Shown: positions 1 through 7,903 of the stretch, piece after piece
How the letters are laid out: each line of letters opens with the position of its first letter
Numbering within the stretch: position 1 is the first letter of the stretch
DNA from: Candidatus Saganbacteria bacterium
GTDB taxonomy: Bacteria; Margulisbacteria; WOR-1; XYC2-FULL-46-14; WPAF01
Assembly: GCA_016223205.1 (NCBI GenBank)
Contig: JACRPM010000007.1
Span: 62,001 to 126,000 of the forward strand
DNA: 64,000 bases
Direction of reading: 5' to 3'
Made by a program: the position numbers and the translations under genes
The notes under the pieces: generated by a model
What the model saw: the letters and a program-made list of their open reading frames with translations, nothing else
Told to the model about the DNA's origin: nothing
Database searches by the model: none

Positions 1-486
1 CTTGATCGGCTTTCCCTTTTTTAGGTCGACCACCATCAAGTAGTTTTCGGGCATGCCGGCTTGCAGTTTCATTTGCAGGTAGGGGGCATCGTTGATCACG
101 ACAAAGAGCCTCCCCAGTGCGGGATAGACCACCAGCCGGGCTTTGAAATTCTTGAAGATTTCCTTGAGACTTTCGACCTGCTGCATTGAATTGGTAACCG
201 CATTAAAGAACGGCGCATTTTGATAGGCCGGCGGCAGTTTGGTTTCACCGTACCCCTTGATCGTAAGCGAGGTGCCGGGCGCTATGGTTTTCGTTAATAG
301 ATAAATATTCGAGGGGGTAAAGTGCAAACAGCCGTGGCTGTTATAAAGGTCGCCCAGGTAATTCTCGAAAAGCTTGGCCCAATTCATCGAATTCAAATAA
401 TCCACGGCTTCCAGGGTTTCACCCCGTGCGGGGCTGGGACAAATAAGTAGCAGAGCGGCTAAAAGCGATAATATAATATTTTTCAT
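1..486 (-). CDS. Secreted L,D-transpeptidase-like protein (partial, 3' end outside window)
   Basis: The 162 codons seen start at ATG 486 and run off the window edge. Residues 1-22 look like a Sec signal peptide (MKN, hydrophobic core, then PSPARG). At about residues 50-64 is NSHGCLHFTPSNIYLL, followed by PGTSLTIKG. This matches the SHGC nucleophile segment and following strand of YkuD-type L,D-transpeptidases, which crosslink peptidoglycan in the periplasm. In the usual family order this segment is near the C-terminus. Here it lies close to the N-terminus and is followed by strand-like sequence (RLVVYPALGRLFVV, YLMVVDLKKGKPIK) that looks like the start of a YkuD fold. A permuted or atypical domain is possible, and the missing part prevents a decision. 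Family assignment is by motif only. Confidence 0.55.
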   Translation of the reverse strand, partial: MKNIILSLLAALLLICPSPARGETLEAVDYLNSMNWAKLFENYLGDLYNSHGCLHFTPSNIYLLTKTIAPGTSLTIKGYGETKLPPAYQNAPFFNAVTNSMQQVESLKEIFKNFKARLVVYPALGRLFVVINDAPYLQMKLQAGMPENYLMVVDLKKGKPIK

Positions 487-493
487 ATCATTA

Positions 494-568
494 TGGTGGG
501 CAGTGCTGGGATCGAACCAGCGACCTCCTCGGTGTAAGCGAGGCATTCTACCACTGAACTAACTGCCC
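494..568 (-). tRNA. tRNA-Val (TAC anticodon)
   Basis: Cloverleaf of 75 nt with encoded CCA. The acceptor stem starts GGGCAGT, the anticodon stem is CCTCG/CGAGG around loop CTTACAC, and the T arm contains GGTTCGATCC. It is 8 nt from a second valine tRNA on the same strand, so the two are probably cotranscribed. Confidence 0.95.
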
Positions 569-576
569 AACAAAAA

Positions 577-648
577 TGGGCGCGACAGGGCTCGAACCTG
601 TGACTTCTTCCGTGTGAAGGAAGCGGTCTACCACTGACCTACGCGCCC
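577..648 (-). tRNA. tRNA-Val (CAC anticodon)
   Basis: Cloverleaf of 72 nt without encoded CCA. Acceptor GGGCGCG/CGCGCCC, anticodon arm CTTCC-TTCACAC-GGAAG, T arm AGGTTCGAGCC. It lies upstream of tRNA-Val(TAC) in transcription order. A TATAAT hexamer on the minus strand about 28 nt before its 5' end may be the -10 box. Confidence 0.95.
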
Positions 649-693
649 ATTGAATATAGGTGCCGTGATATAGTAAAATTATACCCTTAACTC

Positions 694-765
694 GGCCCCA
701 TCGTCTAGGGGTTAGGACATCAGCTTTTCAAGCTGACGACCGGGGTTCGAATCCCCGTGGGGCTA
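694..765 (+). tRNA. tRNA-Glu (TTC anticodon)
   Basis: Cloverleaf of 72 nt: acceptor GGCCCCA/TGGGGCT, anticodon arm TCAGC-TTTTCAA-GCTGA, T arm CGGGGTTCGAATCCCCG, no encoded CCA. The following kinase gene starts only 12 nt downstream, so the tRNA and the kinase operon may share a transcript. Confidence 0.96.
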
Positions 766-777
766 AAACCTTATACC

Positions 778-1827
778 ATGAATTTGCTTACCAAGCGAGC
801 GGAATACTTGCTCCCCATAATTCTGATCTCCCTGGCAACCCTGCTCTTTTTGCCGGGCCGGGCTTACTTTGCCAAGGGCCAATGGGCCCTGCTGTATTTG
901 CCGGTCATCGTTTTTATCGCCAGCCGCTATGGGGTCAAGGCCTCCGTGCTGACGGCGGTGTTGGCCTTTTTTACTTGGAATTATTTTTTCCTGCCCCCGT
1001 TCCATACGCTTTTCATCGACGACCCCAAAGACCTGCTTTCGCTTCTGGTCTTTCTGCTGGTTGGGATCGTAGTAGGCCTGCAGACCGCAAAGCTCAAGGA
1101 AAAGGAGGCGGCCCAGGCGCGGCTCGACGCCCTGCGCGAAGCGGACAAGCTGAAATCGAATTTTATTTCCTCGGTCTCACATGAGCTTAAGACCCCGCTG
1201 GCCTCGGTCATGGCGACGGTCACCAACCTGTTGGAAAAGGATATTGCCTGGAACGAGACCGAGGCCCGGGGAGAATTAGAATCGGTAAGATCCGATCTGG
1301 ACCGGCTGAACACCAGCATCGGTTCCCTGATCGATTTTTCCCGCTTGGAATCCGATAGCTGGCAATCGAAAAAAGCCTGGTATGGGGTGGGGGAGATACT
1401 CGGCTCCACCCTGGCGGCCTTCCCCGAGAAAAGGCGGCAGCGGGTAGAGATCGATCTGCCAAATGAGCTGCCTCAAATGAAAGCGGATTTCGTGCAGCTG
1501 TCGCGGGTATTCCAGACCCTGCTGGAAAACGCGCTGGTGTACAGCGGGGAGAAATCGAAGGTCAGGGTGGGCGCGCAAGACAACGGGGACCGGCTAAAGA
1601 TCTGGGTCCAAGACGAAGGCCCCGGTATTCCGGAGGCGGAACTGACCGCCGTATTCAAGAAATTTTATCGGGGAGCGGCGGCCGAAAAATTCCCTTCCGG
1701 AGTCGGACTGGGGCTGGCGATCGCCGCCGAAATAATCAAATCCCACCAGGGGAAGATCTGGGCGGAAAATATCAAGCCGCATGGGGCGCGGATCGTAATC
1801 ATTCTCCCCAAAGAAGGTATAAAATGA
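778..1827 (+). CDS. KdpD-like sensor histidine kinase, short form
   Basis: Membrane sensor kinase of 349 aa. An earlier in-frame GTG lies inside tRNA-Glu, so ATG 778 is taken as the start. Residues 10-105 hold about four hydrophobic segments of the DUF4118 type found in KdpD. A linker leads to the HisKA box SSVSHELKTPL (His about 135), an N box (TLLENAL), G1 (DEGPGIP) and G2 (GVGLGLAI). The large N-terminal KdpD and Usp domains and the GAF domain of full KdpD are absent. The stop overlaps the regulator start by ATGA, so the pair is translationally coupled. With a potassium channel next, sensing of potassium or turgor is a reasonable inference. Confidence 0.85.
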   Translation: MNLLTKRAEYLLPIILISLATLLFLPGRAYFAKGQWALLYLPVIVFIASRYGVKASVLTAVLAFFTWNYFFLPPFHTLFIDDPKDLLSLLVFLLVGIVVGLQTAKLKEKEAAQARLDALREADKLKSNFISSVSHELKTPLASVMATVTNLLEKDIAWNETEARGELESVRSDLDRLNTSIGSLIDFSRLESDSWQSKKAWYGVGEILGSTLAAFPEKRRQRVEIDLPNELPQMKADFVQLSRVFQTLLENALVYSGEKSKVRVGAQDNGDRLKIWVQDEGPGIPEAELTAVFKKFYRGAAAEKFPSGVGLGLAIAAEIIKSHQGKIWAENIKPHGARIVIILPKEGIK

Positions 1828-2519
1828 GCACGCCCGAAAAATCCCCGAAGATCCTGATAGTGGATGATGAGGAACAGATCCTAAGAGCGCTAAAATCCAT
1901 ACTTTCCGCCCGCAAATACAAGGTGGTCGCGGCGCATAACGGAGAAGAGGCCATCGACCTGGCTATCGACCATAACCCCGACTTGATCATAATGGACATC
2001 GTTTTGCCGGGGATCGGGGGGGTCGAGACCTGTCGGGAGCTGCGCGGCTGGTACACCGGGCCGATACTCATGCTGACCGTTAAAAGCGATGAAGAAGAGA
2101 AGATCAGGGCCCTGGATTCCGGAGCGGATGATTATTTGACCAAGCCCTTCTCCGCCGGTGAGCTGTTGGCCAGGGTCAGGGCGCTGCTGCGGCGTTCCGC
2201 AAAAGCCATGACCGCGCCCGCGACCATTAGCGCCGGCGATCTTACGATCGATCTGGCGCATCGCCGGGTTAGGTGCGCCGAGGTGGAAATTGATTTGACC
2301 CGGATAGAATTCGATATTCTGTCATATCTTGCGCAGAATCCCGACCGGGTGCTTACCTCAAAAATGATACTGGAAAAGGTCTGGGGTCCCGAATATCGGG
2401 ACGATACCCAAACCTTGAGGGTCCACATGAGCCATTTAAGGAAAAAGATCGAACCGCACTCGGCCGTGCCGCGCCATATCATGACCGAACCGGGGGTGGG
2501 ATTCCGCTTCGTAATTTAA
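1824..2519 (+). CDS. OmpR/KdpE-family response regulator
   Basis: 231 aa. The receiver domain (residues about 9-120) has the acidic pair DDEE, phospho-acceptor Asp58 in IIMDIVLPG and the conserved Lys in LTKPFSAGELL. The winged-helix DNA-binding domain (about 135-231) has the OmpR-type pattern LTRIEFDIL...VWG...TLRVHMSHLRKKIE. It overlaps the kinase gene by 4 nt and probably receives phosphate from it. The likely target is the potassium transporter 81 nt downstream, which would make this a Kdp-like sensing pair wired to a Ktr/Trk channel instead of to KdpFABC. The wiring is inference from position. Confidence 0.88.
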   Translation: MSTPEKSPKILIVDDEEQILRALKSILSARKYKVVAAHNGEEAIDLAIDHNPDLIIMDIVLPGIGGVETCRELRGWYTGPILMLTVKSDEEEKIRALDSGADDYLTKPFSAGELLARVRALLRRSAKAMTAPATISAGDLTIDLAHRRVRCAEVEIDLTRIEFDILSYLAQNPDRVLTSKMILEKVWGPEYRDDTQTLRVHMSHLRKKIEPHSAVPRHIMTEPGVGFRFVI

Positions 2520-2600
2520 CAAAAATTTAATGGATAGACCGCCTAACTTTATCCTTTCTTAACACCACAACCGGTATTCTTGACCTTCAGGAGAATCATC

Positions 2601-3944
2601 ATGAGCCCATCCAAGGGCAGATTAACCCCAATCCAGATACTCGTTTTAGGATATGCCGCCGTAACCCTGGCCGGGGCTTTTTTGCTTTCTTTGCCGATCT
2701 CCAATTCTCACGGGGTCTGGCAGCCGTTTATTGATTCCCTGTTCGTAGCGACTTCGGGAATCAGCACCTCGGGATTGAGCCCGGTCGATATCGGCACCTA
2801 CTACACTCTGTTCGGCCAGCTGGTACTGATGAGCATCTTCCAGATCGGCGGCATCGGCTATATGACCTTTATCATCTTCATTGCCTATTTGCTGGGGGAG
2901 AAGATCTCGGTCTGGACGGGCATGGTGGCGCGGGAGTCGCTGGCCACCCGCAGTTACGATTGGGGGATGCTGGGGAACTTTTTCCGCAACGTACTCTTTT
3001 ACACTTTCCTTTTTGAGTTTGTCGGGGCAATGATACTTGCGGTATTTTGGATGAGGGAATATTCCCTGGCGCGCTCCCTGTATCTGGGGGTGTTCCATTC
3101 GATCTCCGCTTTCTGCACCGCCGGTTTTGCTCTTTTTCCTTCCAGTTTAATGAACTGGCGAAGCAGTCCGACGCTCAATATGACGGTCAACATTATTTCC
3201 CTCATCGGCGGCATCGGTTTTTTTGTGCTGATGGATATTTTCGGCCTGCTTTATAAAAGATGGAAAAAGTTGCCGGGGCATCTATCCTTGCACAGCAAAT
3301 TGGCGCTCTGGGTGACCCTGGCAGTGATCGTGATCGGCGCCACAGTGATCTTTTCCGCGGAGAAGTGGCCCGCCGATCTTAATCTGGCGGATCGTCTCTG
3401 GACCTCGACTTTCCAATCTATTTCTGCCTCCACCACGGATGGATTTAACACCTTGGATATCGGGGCCATGTCAGCGGCCTCGCTGACCATGCTGATTGTT
3501 TTGATGTTCATCGGCGCCTCGCCGGGCTCGACCGGCGGCGGCATCAAGACCACCACCCTGGGGGCCATCTTTGTTTCGGTCGGATCTTACCTGAAAGGCC
3601 GCAGGAGAGTAAGGGCGTTTGAAAGAGAGTTCCCCTTGACGACCGTGTTGCGGGCTTTTACCATATTTGCCTTGTTTATTTTAATACTGCTGGTTGATCT
3701 GATAGTGCTGGGGAATGTAGAAAGGGCCTCTTATCTGCAATTGTTCTTTGAGATCACGTCGGCTCTGGGCAATACCGGCTTGTCGATGGGGATTACTTCC
3801 GCGCTCACATCCTTGGGGAAAGCTATGCTGATAATCACCATGTTCATCGGCAGGGTGGGGCCGGTAACTATTGCCATGTCGTTTCTGGCCAAACCGACCC
3901 GCGAATCCTTGAGGTTTCCGGAAGAAGATATTTTCGTCGGCTAG
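2601..3944 (+). CDS. KtrB/TrkH-type potassium uptake channel subunit
   Basis: 447 aa integral membrane protein with the four-fold M1-P-M2 repeat of the Trk/Ktr/HKT superfamily. The four selectivity-filter loops are visible: TSGISTSGLSPVD, SAFCTAGFALF, ASTTDGFNTLD and SALGNTGLSMG. The length suits KtrB. ATG 2601 is preferred over an upstream TTG because an AGGAG sits at 2589-2593. Channels of this kind normally need a cytoplasmic RCK subunit (KtrA/TrkA), and none is seen in this window. Co-orientation behind the KdpDE-like pair suggests control of potassium uptake by that pair. Confidence 0.9.
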   Translation: MSPSKGRLTPIQILVLGYAAVTLAGAFLLSLPISNSHGVWQPFIDSLFVATSGISTSGLSPVDIGTYYTLFGQLVLMSIFQIGGIGYMTFIIFIAYLLGEKISVWTGMVARESLATRSYDWGMLGNFFRNVLFYTFLFEFVGAMILAVFWMREYSLARSLYLGVFHSISAFCTAGFALFPSSLMNWRSSPTLNMTVNIISLIGGIGFFVLMDIFGLLYKRWKKLPGHLSLHSKLALWVTLAVIVIGATVIFSAEKWPADLNLADRLWTSTFQSISASTTDGFNTLDIGAMSAASLTMLIVLMFIGASPGSTGGGIKTTTLGAIFVSVGSYLKGRRRVRAFEREFPLTTVLRAFTIFALFILILLVDLIVLGNVERASYLQLFFEITSALGNTGLSMGITSALTSLGKAMLIITMFIGRVGPVTIAMSFLAKPTRESLRFPEEDIFVG

Positions 3945-3945
3945 C

Positions 3946-4110
3946 TTACATCTGCGGCCATTTGGAAATGTCGGACCCGTACTTCTCCTGGTTGGTCTGC
4001 AGTTTCTTCTTTAGATTTTCCACGTTCTTGGCCAGCTCCGAAACGGTCTTCTCGAACTCCTCGATCTGCTTCATGATCTCTTCAAAAGACGGGGATTTGC
4101 TTTCTGTCAT
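3946..4110 (-). CDS. Small hypothetical protein, 54 aa, coiled-coil-like
   Basis: A short ORF with a strong Shine-Dalgarno (AGGAGG on the minus strand, about 7 nt before the ATG). The product is charged and helical, with heptad-like spacing (EEIMKQIEEFEKTVSEL, then AKNVENLKKKLQ), and ends SKWPQM. It has no signal peptide and no cysteine. It is convergent with the potassium channel gene and separated from it by 1 nt. I do not recognise the family. The exact ribosome-binding site and absence of an overlapping gene make it likely to be real. Confidence 0.65.
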   Translation of the reverse strand: MTESKSPSFEEIMKQIEEFEKTVSELAKNVENLKKKLQTNQEKYGSDISKWPQM

Positions 4111-4132
4111 TTTAGACCTCCTAGTATTTTAA

Positions 4133-4204
4133 TGGGCCCACTAGGACTCGAACCTAGAACCTGTCGATTATGAGTCGATTGCTCCGCCATTGAGCTATGG
4201 GCCC
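4133..4204 (-). tRNA. tRNA with CAT anticodon (elongator Met or lysidine-type Ile2)
   Basis: 72 nt cloverleaf: acceptor GGGCCCA/TGGGCCC, D arm GCTC/GAGC, anticodon loop CTCATAA, T arm CTAGG/CCTAG, no encoded CCA. The first acceptor pair is a normal G-C, so it is not an initiator tRNA. Met and Ile2 (CAT modified to lysidine) cannot be told apart safely by eye. Confidence 0.9.
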
Positions 4205-4225
4205 GTTGAAAGGAATTATACACTA

Positions 4226-5266
<1,041 letters not shown>

Positions 5267-5282
5267 AGGTCCTCCTTATTCG

Positions 5283-6908
5283 TTATCGGGCGTAGGATCT
5301 TAGAATTTCACTTAAACCCTGAAATTCATAATTTAAGTTTTTAAGCTCGGTCATCTGCCCGTCTTTCTCGGCCCGCTCGATGTCGCTTTTAAGCTTGTCG
5401 AGCTGTTTCCTCAAGCTAAAGGCCTTGAGGGTGCTAATGCAGTCACGGATCACGTCGTTCTTGTTATCTACCACACATTCGGCAAGCAGCGCTTCCCGCG
5501 CGGCGCGGCGTCCGGCCTCATCCGGAAGGTTCTCGAGCAGCTCTTCCCGCGGATGGGACAGCAGGGCGCGGAAGACCGCCGAAAGCACGGGATCGGTGAA
5601 TTCCTCGGCGGTCAGGCTCTCCTTGATCAGCCCCAGATTTTCGTCGGATTCAAGCGCCAGCCGGATCAGGGTATGCTCCGCCTCAACTATCGCATTGGGC
5701 GGCCTGCCGGTGACCTTTCTTAAGGTAACTCCGCCGGTCTTTTTGTAAAAAGTATGCCGGTTGACCTCGGCGGCCACCAGCGTCTCATCGAGCCCCAACA
5801 GATTGGCCGCGAATTTAATATATTCCTTTTGTATCAGCGGTTCTTTTTCCCTGGTCAATAAATTGGCCACCTCAAAGGCCGCCCGGGCGCGGGATTCAAC
5901 TTCGCTCAAATTGAAACGGCCGACGATCCGCCGGATCTTGAATTCGAGCGCCGGGGCCGACTGCTTGATGGCCTCTAAAAACGATTCCCGTCCGGTCTTA
6001 TTTATGAACTCATCCGGGTCCTTGAATTTACCCAGATCCAAAATGCGCACCTTTAATCCGGCTTCCTTTAATATCTCGGTCACGCGCTCCGCTGCCGCCA
6101 ATCCTGCCGCATCCGAATCGTACGCCAAAACCACGGTCTCCCCGTGGCGGGCCAGCAGTTTGGCGTGATCCCCTGTCAGGGCGGTGCCCAAAGGCGCCAC
6201 GGCATTAGTTACCCCGGCTTGATGGCAGGTTACCAGATCAACGTTCCCTTCGACCAAAAGGGCAAAGTTATTCTTCTTGATCGCGTCCTTGGCGAAGTTC
6301 AGCCCGTACAGCGTCCCGCCCTTATAAAAGATGGGGGAGTCGGGAGAATTCAGATATTTGGGACCGTTGCCTGCCAGAATGCGGCCCGAAAAACCGACCA
6401 CCCTTCCCCGGATATCGAATATGGGGAACATCACGCGATCGCCGTTTTGGTCATAACCCAGGCGGAATTTCTGGATGGTCTCCGGCTGGAGCTTGCGATC
6501 CGCCAGATATTTGCGGGCGGCATTATTTTTATCGAGAGTTCTCTCATATAACTTGCAGGCGGCCTCCGCCTGCTCAAAGAGCTTATCCTTTTCGCTTCGG
6601 CTTATCCCGGATCCTCCGGTCTTCAAGAGCTTGATCCCCAGCTTGTCCCCCAGAATTTCCACCGCCTCGGCAAAGTTCACCTTTTCCATCTCCATGACGA
6701 ACGTAAAAAGGTTGCCGCCCTTGCCGCAGCCGAAGCAATGGAATAATTGTTTCTCTTCGGATACGGTGAAAGAAGGGGTCTTTTCGGAGTGGAAAGGGCA
6801 CAAGCCCAGGTAATTCTTGCCCCGCTTTTTGATCTGGACATAATCCGAGACCACGGAGACGATATTGGCCCGCTCTTTTACTTCTTCTATGCTCTTCTGG
6901 TCGATCAT
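5283..6908 (-). CDS. dnaG: DNA primase
   Basis: 541 aa; synthesises RNA primers at the replication fork. The N-terminal CHC2 zinc finger is LCPFHSEKTPSF...HCFGCGKGGN (residues about 39-66). The Toprim core follows, with ALLVEGNVDLVT and the acidic VLAYDSDAAG, and then a helical C-terminal DnaB-interaction region. The reading frame is open upstream to 7226, but that part lies entirely inside dgt. The start MIDQKSIEEVK at 6908 is the normal primase N-terminus and its ATG overlaps the dgt stop (ATGA). The first Toprim motif reads EGNVD where EGYxD is usual; the catalytic Glu and Asp are kept. Confidence 0.95.
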   Translation of the reverse strand: MIDQKSIEEVKERANIVSVVSDYVQIKKRGKNYLGLCPFHSEKTPSFTVSEEKQLFHCFGCGKGGNLFTFVMEMEKVNFAEAVEILGDKLGIKLLKTGGSGISRSEKDKLFEQAEAACKLYERTLDKNNAARKYLADRKLQPETIQKFRLGYDQNGDRVMFPIFDIRGRVVGFSGRILAGNGPKYLNSPDSPIFYKGGTLYGLNFAKDAIKKNNFALLVEGNVDLVTCHQAGVTNAVAPLGTALTGDHAKLLARHGETVVLAYDSDAAGLAAAERVTEILKEAGLKVRILDLGKFKDPDEFINKTGRESFLEAIKQSAPALEFKIRRIVGRFNLSEVESRARAAFEVANLLTREKEPLIQKEYIKFAANLLGLDETLVAAEVNRHTFYKKTGGVTLRKVTGRPPNAIVEAEHTLIRLALESDENLGLIKESLTAEEFTDPVLSAVFRALLSHPREELLENLPDEAGRRAAREALLAECVVDNKNDVIRDCISTLKAFSLRKQLDKLKSDIERAEKDGQMTELKNLNYEFQGLSEILRSYAR

Positions 6909-7903
6909 TCTTTCTCTGGGGTTCTCCACTCGGAAGGGACAAAAAGATCTTCGAACATGTTGATCGCGAAACGGTCCGTCATACCGGCGATAAAATCCAC
7001 GGTGTGCCGGAGCTGTTCGCTTTCGGGGATATTTTTCTGGAACTTGGGATCGTAATGGTAATGCCGGAAAAGCTGCTGCAAAAGGTAAGGGACTTTGGTC
7101 TCCTCCGATTTGGCTTGGTAGTTGGTATAAACATGCTCGTACATAAAATCGTACAGTCCGTTCATGGCGGCCTCTATCCGGGGGCTCATCTTGACGGCTT
7201 TTTGGCCCAAATTGTTCTTGATGCAATCGGGCACCAGGGTATCCAGTATTTTTTCTCCCAGCACACTCATGTGTTCTTTCGGCAGTTGATCGGCGGTCAA
7301 GACCCGGGCCAGCAAGGCGTCCTCGATGTCGTGGCGCAGGTAGGCAAACCGGTCGGCCAATCTCACCAACTGTCCTTCGAGTGTTTGGGGGGTGGGATCC
7401 TGGGGGCGGTGGGCGGCAATGCCGTCGATCACCTCACCGGTCAGGTTCAGGCCTTTACCATCTTTTTCGATGACCTCAACCACTCTCACGCTTTGCAGGT
7501 TGTGATGGAACTCCGCCCCATAGCCCTTGAGTATCTCTCTTAAGGCCTCTTCCCCGGCGTGGCCGAAAGGGGTATGCCCCAGGTCATGCGCCAGGGCGAT
7601 GGCTTCGGTCAGATCTTCATTCAACCTCAAAGCCCTTGCCAGGGTGCGGGCTATCTGCGAGACCTCGAGGGTATGGGTGAGCCGGGTGCGGTAATGGTCT
7701 CCCGCCGGCGAGATAAAGACCTGGGTCTTGTGTTTGAGCCGCCTGAAAGATTTGCAATGGATGACCCGGTCGCGGTCGCGCTGGTAGGCCGTGCGGTAGG
7801 GACACTCCGTCTCGGCCCGGGCCCGGCCCCGGGATTTGGCTGAAAGGCAGGCAAAGGGAGAAAGGATCTCTTTCTCCCTTTTTTCAATTTCTTCTCGAAT
7901 CAT
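6905..7903 (-). CDS. dgt: dGTPase-like HD-domain triphosphohydrolase
   Basis: 332 aa. A deoxyguanosinetriphosphate triphosphohydrolase-like protein that removes triphosphate from dNTPs and so adjusts nucleotide pools. The HD metal-binding set is visible: H in RLTHTLEVSQIA, HD in LAHDLGHTPFGHAGE and a later D in RLADRFAYLRHDIEDAL. The short form without insertions is the common bacterial type-2 protein. It overlaps ppdK upstream and dnaG downstream by ATGA junctions, so all three should be translated from one message. Substrate preference (dGTP or any dNTP) cannot be told from sequence. Confidence 0.9.
   Translation of the reverse strand: MIREEIEKREKEILSPFACLSAKSRGRARAETECPYRTAYQRDRDRVIHCKSFRRLKHKTQVFISPAGDHYRTRLTHTLEVSQIARTLARALRLNEDLTEAIALAHDLGHTPFGHAGEEALREILKGYGAEFHHNLQSVRVVEVIEKDGKGLNLTGEVIDGIAAHRPQDPTPQTLEGQLVRLADRFAYLRHDIEDALLARVLTADQLPKEHMSVLGEKILDTLVPDCIKNNLGQKAVKMSPRIEAAMNGLYDFMYEHVYTNYQAKSEETKVPYLLQQLFRHYHYDPKFQKNIPESEQLRHTVDFIAGMTDRFAINMFEDLFVPSEWRTPEKE

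Noticed and set aside
757-777. Upstream GTG start for the KdpD-like kinase
   Set aside because: It lies inside tRNA-Glu; ATG 778 is clear of the tRNA and gives a normal membrane N-terminus.
6909-7226. Long N-terminal extension of DnaG
   Set aside because: It is antisense-free but fully inside dgt in another frame, Arg/Pro-rich, and not part of any primase.
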